DNA from: an uncultured Roseburia sp.
GTDB lineage: Bacteria > Bacillota > Clostridia > Lachnospirales > Lachnospiraceae
Direction of reading: 5' to 3'
Assembly (NCBI GenBank): GCA_910584215.1
Contig: CAJTYI010000068.1
Location: 1 to 17,142, forward strand
Length of the DNA: 17,142 bases
The notes under the pieces: generated by a model
The model's database searches: none
Told to the model about the DNA's origin: nothing
The model's input: only the letters and a program-made list of their open reading frames with translations
Translations under genes and position numbers: made by a program
Shown: piece after piece, positions 7,684-14,795 of the stretch
Layout: every line of letters begins with the position of its first letter
Position numbering within the stretch: the first letter of the stretch is position 1

Positions 7684-8517
7684 TTAACCTCCGTTTCTTA
7701 TCTTTCTAATTGGATAATAGACTTCTGTAATCAATTCGTCTTCTTGCGTAACTTGAGAGGGGTCTGTTACATAGATCTCAAACAACGCGCCGGTACATGC
7801 ATACCCGTTCTGCTCTGCCCATTTTGTTTGCTTTGCATATACAGAAGATAATATGGAATAGCTTCCCTTTAGGACGGTTTTTAGACACAGCCCTGCCTTA
7901 AAATCTCTTGTTCCAGTTACATATTCCCTGATAGGGATAGCAAATTCCGTATCTAAACCAAACGGGCTAAATTCATTGCTGTGGAATAAGACCATCGGGG
8001 GATTGTCTATGGTTAAGCTTTCTTTTTTTATCCTGCCAAGTAACTTCCCAAAACAAGTACCGTATTCATCGGCAAAATTATCCGCTTGAACCATTTTACG
8101 GACAGAAAACAGACACATCGTTGGAACTTCCACTAATTCTACATCGATATCATCTAAATATGACAGAAAGGGTTTTCCGCTTTTTAAGTTTAATATATCG
8201 CGTTCCAGCCGGTACAGGTTCTTTTCCTGCTCGTGTAATTGCTTTTTTATATCTTCCCTCTTGCGGGTTAAGGCGACATACAATTTATCCTCATTCAATT
8301 CGTCCGATTCTATGATATGCTTTATTTCCTCCAATGAGAAATGATAGGATTTCAGACGAATAATACACATCATAGTTTCCAACTGTTCAATTGCATAGTA
8401 CCTATATCCGTTTTCCGGGTTGACTTCACTTGGCAGGATAAGTCCTATTTCCGCGTAGTATCTGAGAGTTTTGGCAGACACTTTGCATATTTTTGAAAAC
8501 TCGCCAATCGACAGCAC
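7684..8517 (-). CDS. MerR family regulator with GyrI-like effector domain
   Basis: This 277-aa BmrR/TipA-style regulator starts at GTG (8517-8515), preceded by AGGTGGTG at 7 bases. The N-terminal winged helix (about 1-70) has the diagnostic elements VSAKTLRYYAEIGLILP and ENGYRYY. A long charged helix (about 75-118) is the dimer coiled coil. The C-terminal half (about 122-277) has the layout of a GyrI-like/AraC-effector small-molecule binding domain, including VELVEVPTM, FAIPI and ITEVYYPI. Such proteins bend the DNA of promoters with overlong spacers and activate when bound to a hydrophobic or cationic ligand. Its own promoter has exactly that architecture (8545-8575), so autoregulation and control of the downstream hydrolase are expected. 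The ligand is unknown. Confidence 0.9.
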   Translation of the reverse strand: MLSIGEFSKICKVSAKTLRYYAEIGLILPSEVNPENGYRYYAIEQLETMMCIIRLKSYHFSLEEIKHIIESDELNEDKLYVALTRKREDIKKQLHEQEKNLYRLERDILNLKSGKPFLSYLDDIDVELVEVPTMCLFSVRKMVQADNFADEYGTCFGKLLGRIKKESLTIDNPPMVLFHSNEFSPFGLDTEFAIPIREYVTGTRDFKAGLCLKTVLKGSYSILSSVYAKQTKWAEQNGYACTGALFEIYVTDPSQVTQEDELITEVYYPIRKIRNGG

Positions 8518-8544
8518 GGATAATCACCACCTTTTCTTTCTTCA

Positions 8545-8575
8545 AGTATACACCTTGCCGTAAGGGGAAAGTCAA
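8545..8575 (-). promoter_or_regulatory. MerR-type promoter and operator (19-bp spacer)
   Basis: On the minus strand TTGACT (8575-8570) and TATACT (8550-8545) are separated by 19 bases instead of 17. The spacer contains the near-perfect dyad CCTTACGGCAAGG (8565-8553). This is the classic operator of MerR activators of multidrug type. Transcription would begin near 8538, and the leader to the GTG start is only about 20 bases. Confidence 0.88.
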
Positions 8576-8735
8576 AGGCATTTTTTTGACTGCCTCTCGA
8601 GTAAAATCTTAATACGATATAAAATCAAAATCAATCTTATCACCGCAAATCGTGTATTCTTGAATTTTTTAGGATTATAGGGTATCCTTTATATGACACT
8701 AGGCAGAGAATATATTGTTACCGTTTATTGGTATC

Positions 8736-8764
8736 TTGACATTATTTTGTATCGGGTGTACAAA
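8736..8764 (+). promoter_or_regulatory. Promoter for the GNAT gene
   Basis: A perfect -35 TTGACA (8736-8741) is followed after 17 bases by TACAAA (8759-8764), which matches 4 of 6 of the -10 consensus. Transcription would start near 8771 and leave a leader of about 55 bases. Confidence 0.55.
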
Positions 8765-8826
8765 TTTAAGCTGAGAGGGACGTTTGGAAAAGGAATCAGA
8801 GAAGAATGTTCTTGCGAGGAGGAATC

Positions 8827-9384
8827 ATGCATTTATATTTTGCTAAGCCGGGCAGCGGCAAATTTTGTGAGCGGGAGATAAAGGAACTATATAAGCGGGC
8901 GTTTCCCAGGGAAGAGCGGGCGCCATTCTGGATTTTAAAGCACTGGGCAAAGAAAAAAAGAGCAGATTTTTATGCCGTCTATGAGCAGGATCAGTTTGTG
9001 GGAATGGTTCATATCTTGCGCGACGCACACGTTGCGTATGTTTTTTATCTTGCAATCTGCGAGCATATGCGGGGAACGGGATGCGGCAGCGCTATTTTGC
9101 GGTTTGTCAAACAAAAATACCGCCTGCAAAAGATTGTGTTGGCGATCGAACCGGTGGACGCACCCTGTGACAATCACAAAGAGCGGGTGAGGCGCAAAGC
9201 ATTTTACCGCAAAAACGGTTTCAAGGAAATGAATTTTCGCGCTTCAGAATTCGGTTTTGTGTATGAAATGTTAGCGTATTGTGCCAACGGCGAAAAATTG
9301 TGCGAGAGAGAGTTTGAACAGTTTGGGAGAAATGTCATGGGCCGTCTGCTCTTTGCGATCATGTATCGGGTGCATGAAATATAA
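8827..9384 (+). CDS. GNAT family N-acetyltransferase
   Basis: This 185-aa protein uses the ATG at 8827, preceded by GAGGAGG at 5 bases; an in-frame ATG at 8806 has no such site. The acetyl-CoA pyrophosphate-binding loop R/QxxGxG/A reads RGTGCGS (82-88) between a beta strand (VFYLAICEHM) and a helix (AILRFVKQKY). Motif B is recognisable in KAFYRKNGFKEM near residues 124-135, the usual FYxKxGF element. The N-terminal half (FCEREIKELYKRAFP) also fits GNAT helix 1. The acceptor is unknown. The C-terminal 40 residues are charged and outside the core. It has its own promoter. The tag gene follows after 143 bases. Confidence 0.8.
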   Translation: MHLYFAKPGSGKFCEREIKELYKRAFPREERAPFWILKHWAKKKRADFYAVYEQDQFVGMVHILRDAHVAYVFYLAICEHMRGTGCGSAILRFVKQKYRLQKIVLAIEPVDAPCDNHKERVRRKAFYRKNGFKEMNFRASEFGFVYEMLAYCANGEKLCEREFEQFGRNVMGRLLFAIMYRVHEI

Positions 9385-9422
9385 ACTTTTTATTGCGAAT
9401 TTAGATTGCGCGAAGTGGAATC

Positions 9423-9494
9423 ATGGAGAATGTGGAACTGATTTTTAAGGAAAGAAACAAAACCAAATTCCGTAAGGCGTATGTGAAACGATAG
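9423..9494 (+). other. Short open frame, possible gene remnant upstream of tag
   Basis: A 23-codon frame begins ATG at 9423 (MENVELIFKERNKTKF) and stops at 9494. It is lysine/arginine rich and looks like the first residues of a longer protein. No good ribosome binding site precedes it and I cannot assign a family. It may be a truncated gene start or chance. Confidence 0.2.
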
Positions 9495-9527
9495 ATGATA
9501 TACGATTATGTATAAGGAGAACTTAGA

Positions 9528-10082
9528 TTGAAAGATAAATGTCGATGCTTTTGGGCCAATACGAACAATCTGCTCTATGTCAAATACCACGATGAAGAGT
9601 GGGGACAGCCGGTCTATGACGACGGACATCTCTTTGAGATGTTGATTTTGGAATCATTTCAGGCTGGGCTGTCCTGGGAATGTGTGCTCAATAAAAGAGA
9701 ACATTTTCGCGAGGCATTTGACAATTTTGCGCTGGATAAAGTATCTGCATATGGCGATGACAAGATGGAAGAGCTGCGGCAAAACGAAAAGATTATCCGC
9801 AATCGACTGAAGATTGCCGCCGCGGTAAACAACGCCAAGATATTCAAGGAAATAGCTGCCGAATATGGCTCGTTTGCGGATTATCTGTGGGGCTTTACGG
9901 AACATAAAGTTGTCTTTGAGACCGGCAAGACAAGCTCCGAGCTGTCGGATAAGATTTCCAAAGACCTGAAAAAAAGAGGCATGAAGTTTGTGGGAACCAC
10001 GATTATCTATGCGTATTTGCAGGCGGTCGGTGTGGTGTATTCCCATGAAAAAGACTGTTATCTGTACAGAGAGAACGTTTAG
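9528..10082 (+). CDS. tag: DNA-3-methyladenine glycosylase I
   Basis: This 184-aa base-excision repair enzyme removes 3-methyladenine from alkylated DNA. It uses a TTG start at 9528, placed by AAGGAG 8 bases upstream; no in-frame ATG fits the conserved N-terminus. The zinc ligands of the Tag family are all visible: C7 (RCFW), H21 (KYHDEEWG), H173 and C177 (HEKDC). The substrate-pocket and catalytic region LESFQAGLSW (41-50) includes E42, aligned with the catalytic Glu of E. coli Tag. The HhH-like helical core follows, with GMKFVGTTIIYAYLQAVG (151-168) as the usual C-terminal signature. Full length for the family. The gene is monocistronic or follows the GNAT gene loosely, and no adaptive-response genes are nearby. 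Confidence 0.93.
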   Translation: MKDKCRCFWANTNNLLYVKYHDEEWGQPVYDDGHLFEMLILESFQAGLSWECVLNKREHFREAFDNFALDKVSAYGDDKMEELRQNEKIIRNRLKIAAAVNNAKIFKEIAAEYGSFADYLWGFTEHKVVFETGKTSSELSDKISKDLKKRGMKFVGTTIIYAYLQAVGVVYSHEKDCYLYRENV

Positions 10083-10131
10083 ATTGGTTTTCACTTTTCT
10101 GTGTTGAACGGTAGGCAGAGAGGATAAACAA

Positions 10132-10508
10132 ATGCGCATTGCCATTGTAGAAGATGAAAGCAGCCAGCGTCAGCTCATAGCACAATATTTAGGGGAATGG
10201 AGACGAAGGGATGAGCCAAAGCCGGAAAGCGTCTGCTTTCAAAACAGCGAAAGTTTTTTGTTTTTTGGAACATGCACAGATAACCTTAAAAAAACAGCTT
10301 TGGGGAGATAGAAGAATGGATGCGGTGGCGGAGCGAATTTGTAAAATGTCATCGCTCGTATCTTGTCAATTTGAAGCATGTCTCGTTTTTGGTAAAAACA
10401 GACGTTTTTTTGAACAACGGAAGAAACGTACCGCTCAGCAGATTGGCAACAAAACAAGTCGGTGCCGCATTTATCCGCTATTATGCGTCTGACGGAGACC
10501 AGCTATGA
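10132..10508 (+). pseudogene. LytTR-type response regulator, degraded
   Basis: The 5' part (10132 to about 10255) encodes a typical receiver N-terminus, MRIAIVEDESSQRQLIAQYL, ending near ESFLF. It then jumps to the end of a LytTR DNA-binding domain. The receiver phosphorylation site and the first part of LytTR, roughly 110-130 residues, are missing. A second lesion follows: a run of seven A at 10288-10294 would need eight for the frame to continue from TDNLKK into NSFGEIEEW. As it stands, reading stops at 10311. The distal frame (10320-10508) carries the family hallmarks VKCHRSYLVNLKHV and NNGRNVPLSRL and ends at TGA 10508. A GAGG site precedes the ATG. Intact homologues (AgrA/VirR-like, about 240 aa) pair with GHKL kinases and control peptide or bacteriocin exporters. 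Confidence 0.82.
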
Positions 10509-10522
10509 AAAGTCAAGCCTAA
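10505..10522 (+). pseudogene. Stub of a gene coupled to the response regulator
   Basis: An ATG overlaps the response regulator stop (ATGA at 10505-10508) but opens only MKSQA before TAA. This four-base coupling is the usual arrangement for the partner sensor kinase, so the stub may be all that is left of it. Nothing of a kinase domain follows. Confidence 0.3.
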
Positions 10523-10544
10523 ATGAGCAAAAATTTCTTTTTCG

Positions 10545-10611
10545 TATCGGTGGTAAAAAAGGGTAGCCTTAATAAAGCTCCCTAAGTGTGCATTTTCAAA
10601 ATCTACCGATA
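10545..10611. repeat. 67-bp segment bounded by 9-bp inverted repeats
   Basis: TATCGGTGG (10545-10553) and CTACCGATA (10603-10611) are inverted copies with one mismatch. The interior also forms an imperfect hairpin (GGGTAGCCTT with AAGCTCCC). It lies exactly at the junction between the dead regulator and the truncated exporter. It could be a miniature element, the relic of an insertion sequence, or a deletion scar. I do not recognise the ends as those of a named family. Confidence 0.35.
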
Positions 10612-10615
10612 TTAG

Positions 10616-11486
10616 TATACAGACTTCTTAGCCGAGGTTAAATTCGACTGGAATAAACTCTGCTATGCGGCCTGTGTGTTCGAGTCTTTGCCGCTGATTG
10701 CGGCGTCATTTTTGGAGACAATTCTGCCGGCGCGCCTGGTGGCAGATTTAGAGACCGGGGTGCGCCTGCCGGAGCTGTTGTTTCATCTGGGAGCATGAAG
10801 TGTTCTGGCCTGGGGCTGCAACACCATATATGGCATGATCAGGGAATATCATGAAACGGTCTGCGAAAATTTCACCCGTTATTTGCAAAAGAAGTGACGC
10901 CTTTTACTTGGCGTGCTGTATGCAGGAATTGTGTGTGCGGTTTGCGGAATGGATTTGTCATTTTGATGTGAAAATTGGAACCGCGGTGAGAAGCTGCCAG
11001 GAGGAGAAAGCAAAGTACAGTAAACGCCTTGGGTATTATTATGAATATTTTGGCGTCCTATGAAAAGCAGAAAGATCTGCGTATCTATCATCAGGAACAG
11101 ACGGCGTCTGAGAGGACAAATGCGTCGATGGACAAGCTTGACGCATGGACGAAAAAAAAGGCGGCCAGCAGGGTGAAGAGCGCGTTTGTAAAACAGACAG
11201 TCTCCGCCGCATCAGGGCTGGCAGTGTATCTCTTTGCGGGGATTCGCGCGTTCCTGGGATTTATCTCTGTCGGCAGTGTAGTGACGCACGCTGCAAGTAT
11301 TATAAAATGGTGGGGAATAAGACGGCAGTCTACATCTCACACCGGCTTGCCTCCTGCCGATTCTGTGAGGATATTTTAGTGTTCGATAAAGGAACGGTTG
11401 TGCAGCGGGGAAGTCATGATGATTTGCTGATGCAGGGTGGTCTCTACCGCCAGCTTTGGGATGCGCAGGCCAAATATTATGCATAA
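10616..11486 (+). pseudogene. ABC exporter half-transporter, degraded
   Basis: Fragments of one exporter can be followed through three frames. The first (from 10616) reads FDWNKLCYAACVFESLP and a hydrophobic stretch up to an in-frame TGA at 10796. The same frame then resumes as SVLAWGCNTIYGMIREYHET to another TGA at 10895. The next piece, in another frame from about 11029, has NILASYEKQKDLRIYHQEQ and a membrane segment (AVYLFAGIRAFLGFISVG), typical of the distal transmembrane domain. A third frame (about 11307-11486) holds only the end of the ATPase: TAVYISHRL (H-loop), ILVFDKGTVVQRGSHDDLL and a C-terminus ending AQAKYYA. Walker A, signature and Walker B are deleted, and the 5' end is missing. 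It was related in type to the intact pair at 831-4488. Confidence 0.85.
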
Positions 11487-11528
11487 ATTTGCTTTTGTAA
11501 AAAAATAGGTTGTCGATATTGCACAAAG

Positions 11529-11553
11529 GCGGAGGTACAAAAATGTTCAAAAG
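11529..11553 (+). pseudogene. Gene-start stub (MFKR) after the dead exporter
   Basis: GCGGAGG is followed at 6 bases by ATG (11542) and only MFKR before TAG. A good ribosome binding site with nothing to translate, placed where the second half-transporter of a pair would begin, suggests a deletion that reaches up to the PTS promoter at 11584. Confidence 0.3.
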
Positions 11554-11583
11554 GTAGAAACGGCGAAAATCGTTTCCCAAATA

Positions 11584-11612
11584 TTGACATGTATATATCT
11601 ATATTCTAAAAT
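11584..11612 (+). promoter_or_regulatory. Promoter of the glcT-ptsG-ptsH-ptsI operon
   Basis: TTGACA (11584-11589) and TAAAAT (11607-11612) are separated by 17 bases: a perfect -35 and a 5/6 -10 with optimal spacing. Transcription would begin near 11619, about 22 bases before the RAT-like element. Such a strong promoter fits control by attenuation rather than by weak initiation. Confidence 0.85.
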
Positions 11613-11640
11613 AGGCTCAGAAATTGATACGGAATTGATA

Positions 11641-11681
11641 TTGGAGTGTAACCTTTCCTATGTGGATATGGGCATGACCAA
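11641..11681 (+). promoter_or_regulatory. Ribonucleic antiterminator (RAT) for a BglG-family protein
   Basis: The segment is closed by TTGG (11641-11644) and CCAA (11678-11681). Inside are the asymmetric blocks AGTGTAACC on the 5' side and GGGCATGA on the 3' side, with an inner TCC/GGA helix. The layout resembles the ptsG-type RAT recognised by GlcT (GTGTTAC and GGCATGA blocks), although here the 5' block has GTAAC. Its 3' end (CCAA) is also the base of the terminator stem that follows, so the two folds exclude each other. Confidence 0.72.
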
Positions 11682-11728
11682 CTTTTATACGGGTGTACTG
11701 TGCAATCGTATTTAAGTTGGTTTTTTTT
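11678..11728 (+). terminator. Leader attenuator (intrinsic terminator) ahead of glcT
   Basis: The left arm CCAACTTTTATACG (11678-11691) pairs with CGTATTTAAGTTGG (11707-11720), leaving only a T-T/T-T internal mismatch, a 15-base loop and eight T residues after it. Without antiterminator the operon should stop here; binding of the protein to the RAT sequesters the CCAA arm. Confidence 0.85.
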
Positions 11729-11764
11729 ATCTTATTGGTGTAGTCAATAAAGGTGGGCTTGGCG

Positions 11765-12607
11765 ATGAGTATGAAAATTGTTAAGGTGATTAATAATAAT
11801 ACCGTCTGTGTGCTTGACAAAAAAGGAAAGGAACAGATCATGTCCGGGCGGGGAATCGGTTTTGGGAAAAAGTGCGGCGATGCGGTTGACGATTCCCGCA
11901 TAGAGAAAATATATATGGTCACTGATTCAGCACTGCGCAAGCGCCTGATTGAATGTTTGACAGAGATTCCGTATGAGTATATCAAGCTTACCGACGATAT
12001 GGTGACTTATATTTCGTCGCGTATCAGCGTTCCGCTCAACAGTTCGTTGATTGTGACGCTCTCAGACCATATCGCGTTTGCGATTGAACGCAAAAAACAG
12101 GGTGTTGAATTTGCCAACCCACTGATGGATTCGATACACGATTGTTTCCCAGAAGAGCTTGCGCTGGGCAGGTACTGTCTGCATGAAATCAGGCAAAAAC
12201 TCGGCGTAGAGCTAAACAGAGACGAAGCGGGCTTTATCGCGATGCATATCATTAACGCGCGCATGGAAACGACCATGGCCCAGGTTCCCGATATCACCAG
12301 AATGATTAACGAATGTCTGGAAATCACGGACACCTATTATGCGGGAAAAATCGACAAGACTTCCGTTGCCTATGACAGATATCTTGTCCATCTGAAATTT
12401 CTGGCAAAGCGTCTGTTCCATTCGCAGGAACTGCCCAATGTATTAAGCCGCGATGAGGATATGCTGTCGCTCATTAAAATCAAGTTTAAAAAACATTATA
12501 AATGCGCAAAGTGTTTACAGGACTATATTTTGAAAAACTATGCCAAGACTCTGGCCGAAGATGAATTGCTGACGCTGGCGATACATTTGAAAAAAATTAG
12601 TGGTTAA
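11765..12607 (+). CDS. glcT: BglG/GlcT family transcription antiterminator
   Basis: This 280-aa RNA-binding regulator acts on the leader at 11641-11728. I place the start at ATG 11765, 8 bases after AGGTGG; a GTG at 11753 overlaps that site. The N-terminal CAT RNA-binding domain (1-55) has the hallmark KVINNNTVCVLDKKGKE and GRGIGFGKK. Two PTS regulation domains follow, PRD1 (about 65-170) and PRD2 (about 172-280). All four phosphorylatable histidines are present: H102 (SDHIAF), H161 (AMHIINAR), H209 (LVHLKF) and H274 (AIHLKK). Phosphorylation by PTS proteins should adjust dimerisation and activity in response to sugar flux. It is 26 bases from ptsG and on the same transcript, so it controls its own synthesis too. 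The name glcT rests on its position before ptsG; a LicT-like protein with another sugar is possible. Confidence 0.88.
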   Translation: MSMKIVKVINNNTVCVLDKKGKEQIMSGRGIGFGKKCGDAVDDSRIEKIYMVTDSALRKRLIECLTEIPYEYIKLTDDMVTYISSRISVPLNSSLIVTLSDHIAFAIERKKQGVEFANPLMDSIHDCFPEELALGRYCLHEIRQKLGVELNRDEAGFIAMHIINARMETTMAQVPDITRMINECLEITDTYYAGKIDKTSVAYDRYLVHLKFLAKRLFHSQELPNVLSRDEDMLSLIKIKFKKHYKCAKCLQDYILKNYAKTLAEDELLTLAIHLKKISG

Positions 12608-12633
12608 AATAAATAAAAAAGGAGAGTTGCATT

Positions 12634-14781
12634 ATGAAAGACAAAATTTTTGGTGTGTTGCAGCGGGTTGGCCGTTCTTTTATGCTTCCCATTGCGCTGC
12701 TGCCTGTGGCCGGACTTCTGCTGGGAATCGGCAGTTCGTTCACAAATCAGACGACCATCGAGACATATAATCTCGGCGGCATCATTTACGAGGGAGGGCT
12801 TCTCTACACGATTCTTGACATTATGAGCCAGACGGGAAGCGCGGTTTTCAATAACCTGGCGCTGCTTTTCGCCATGGGTGTAGCAATCGGAATGGCCAAA
12901 AAAGAAAAAGAGGTTGCGGCCCTCTCGGGAGCGATCGCATTTTTGGTTATGAATACAGCGATCAGTGTGCTGATTACCGCAAAGGGCGGCATCGTAGCCA
13001 TGGCCGAAAACTCCACGACATCCGTGCTTGGCATCACAACACTGCAGATGGGTGTTTTCGGCGGTATTATCGTAGGACTTGGTGTTGCCGCGCTCCACAA
13101 CAAGTTCTATAAAATAGAGTTGCCGCAGGTGCTCTCGTTCTTCGGCGGCACCAGGTTTGTTCCGATTGTCTGTACGGTCGTATATTTGATCGTCGGCATT
13201 GTGATGTTCTATTTGTGGCCGATTGTTCAGCTTGGCATTGCCCAGCTCGGCGTGCTGGTTTTAAATTCAGGATATATCGGCACATGGGTTTACGGCATTT
13301 TAGAGCGCGCGCTGATTCCTTTCGGACTGCACCATGTTTTTTATATGCCGTTTTGGCAGACAGAACTTGGTGGTTCGCTGGTGATCGACGGCAATACCGT
13401 CATGGGGGCGCAGAATATATTCTTTGCCGAACTCGCATCCAAGTCGACGGAAGTATTCTCTGTCTCTGCGACAAGATTTATGTCTGGTAAATTCCCGTTT
13501 ATGATCTTCGGACTCCCGGCAGCCGCATTTGCGATGTACAAAGCGGCGCGCCCGGAAAAGAGGAGGGTAGCCGGCGGTTTGCTGCTCTCGGCGGCGCTCA
13601 CGTCCATGCTCACGGGTATTACCGAGCCGTTGGAATTTACGTTTATCTTCGTGGCGCCATTGATGTACGCAGTGCACTGTGTTCTTGCAGGCCTTTCATA
13701 TATGCTGATGCACATTTTGAATGTCGGCGTGGGCATGACATTTTCGGGCGGCGCGATTGACTTGACGCTCTTTGGTATTTTGCAGGGCAACCAAAAGACA
13801 CACTGGATATGGATTGTGATCATCGGCTTGGTCTATGCGGTCGTTTACTATTTTGTATTTTATTTTATGATCACAAAGTTAAATCTGACAACGCCCGGCC
13901 GCGAGCCTGACGATATCGAGCCAAAGCTCTATCGCAGGAGTGATGTCGATGCGGCCAAGTCTTCCGGGGGCTTAGACGGCGGTACGGATACCGTCAGTGC
14001 GCTGATTCTCAAAGGACTAGGAGGAAAGGATAATCTCTCTGATGTTGACTGCTGTGCAACGCGTCTTAGGATCACCGTTGTCGATGTGCAAAAGGTTACG
14101 GACAGCCTGTTAAAGGAGAGCGGCGCTTCGGGAGTGCTTCACAAAGGCAACGGCGTGCAGGTGATCTATGGTCCGCGCGTTTCGGTTGTCAAATCCAATC
14201 TCGAAGCGTTTATGGAGTCGCCGCAGTCCGATGATCTTGAGAGTATTTTGGGAAGCACAAAAGATGAAGAGACTGTGGAAGCGCCAAAGGAAAAACCGTC
14301 TGAAATCGTGTCCGCGGACGGCCAAAAGGCGATTATGATGTGCGCGCATCTAAACGGTATGGTCGTAAAACTTGAGGATGTTGCAGATGATGTATTTTCA
14401 CAGAAGATCTTAGGCGACGGCATCGCCATCGAACCTTCCCAGGGTAAACTGTTTGCGCCGTGTGACGGAAAAGTAGACTCTGTATTCGATACTAGACACG
14501 CGGTGAGCATGGTTTCGTCTGACGGCGTGGAAGTGCTGCTGCATATCGGTATTGACACCGTAAAACTTGGCGGCAAATATTTTGAGGCGCATGTTGCGGG
14601 CGGACAGGAGGTAAAGCAAGGTGATCTGCTGATCTCATTTGACATGGATGCGATCGCCGGGGAAGGCTATAAACTCACGACACCGTTAATCATCGCCAAC
14701 ACTGACGATTATGCGGCAATTGTATCTGCCGTACAAGGAAAAGTCGTGGCGGGTGATGAACTGTTAAAAATAAATCAGTAG
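12634..14781 (+). CDS. ptsG: PTS glucose-family transporter, EIICBA fusion
   Basis: This 715-aa permease takes up and phosphorylates its sugar. It starts at ATG 12634 after AAGGAGAG. EIIC occupies about residues 1-425, with some ten hydrophobic segments and the conserved GITEPLEFTF (328-337) and GLHHVFYMPFW (231-241). EIIB (about 450-530) has the phosphocysteine in DCCATRLR, C474. EIIA (about 565-715) has the active His H637 in LLHIGIDTV and its partner H622. A charged linker of about 40 residues (530-570) connects IIB and IIA. The order C-B-A and the length match Firmicute PtsG. Glucose is the likeliest substrate given the antiterminator and the ptsH-ptsI neighbours; an alpha-glucoside or N-acetylglucosamine variant cannot be excluded by eye. 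Confidence 0.92.
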   Translation: MKDKIFGVLQRVGRSFMLPIALLPVAGLLLGIGSSFTNQTTIETYNLGGIIYEGGLLYTILDIMSQTGSAVFNNLALLFAMGVAIGMAKKEKEVAALSGAIAFLVMNTAISVLITAKGGIVAMAENSTTSVLGITTLQMGVFGGIIVGLGVAALHNKFYKIELPQVLSFFGGTRFVPIVCTVVYLIVGIVMFYLWPIVQLGIAQLGVLVLNSGYIGTWVYGILERALIPFGLHHVFYMPFWQTELGGSLVIDGNTVMGAQNIFFAELASKSTEVFSVSATRFMSGKFPFMIFGLPAAAFAMYKAARPEKRRVAGGLLLSAALTSMLTGITEPLEFTFIFVAPLMYAVHCVLAGLSYMLMHILNVGVGMTFSGGAIDLTLFGILQGNQKTHWIWIVIIGLVYAVVYYFVFYFMITKLNLTTPGREPDDIEPKLYRRSDVDAAKSSGGLDGGTDTVSALILKGLGGKDNLSDVDCCATRLRITVVDVQKVTDSLLKESGASGVLHKGNGVQVIYGPRVSVVKSNLEAFMESPQSDDLESILGSTKDEETVEAPKEKPSEIVSADGQKAIMMCAHLNGMVVKLEDVADDVFSQKILGDGIAIEPSQGKLFAPCDGKVDSVFDTRHAVSMVSSDGVEVLLHIGIDTVKLGGKYFEAHVAGGQEVKQGDLLISFDMDAIAGEGYKLTTPLIIANTDDYAAIVSAVQGKVVAGDELLKINQ

Positions 14782-14795
14782 AGGAGGATATTATC

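Larger units (their letters stand above)
8518..8826. other. Intergenic region between the MerR gene and the GNAT gene
   Basis: This 309-base divergent spacer holds the MerR operator (8545-8575) on the minus strand and a promoter for the acetyltransferase (8736-8764) on the plus strand. The middle part (8576-8735) is AT-rich. A 62-codon open frame begins at 8693 but has no convincing ribosome binding site and runs into the acetyltransferase in another frame, so I do not call it. Confidence 0.6.

Noticed and set aside
8693..8881. 62-codon frame upstream of the GNAT gene
   Set aside because: It spans the promoter of the acetyltransferase and has no ribosome binding site; its end overlaps the true gene in another frame.
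10211..10492. 93-codon frame through the response regulator remnant
   Set aside because: It is an out-of-frame reading of the LytTR pseudogene; conserved receiver and LytTR motifs occur in the other two frames.
11487..11640. Possible catabolite-responsive element near the PTS promoter
   Set aside because: No sequence fitting the TGNAANCGNNNNCA pattern was found around the promoter.
12604..14645. Long minus-strand open frames opposite glcT-ptsG (for example 12604-13098, 13341-13823, 14166-14645)
   Set aside because: They mirror codon bias of the real ptsG gene, have no recognisable protein features or ribosome binding sites, and overlap one another.
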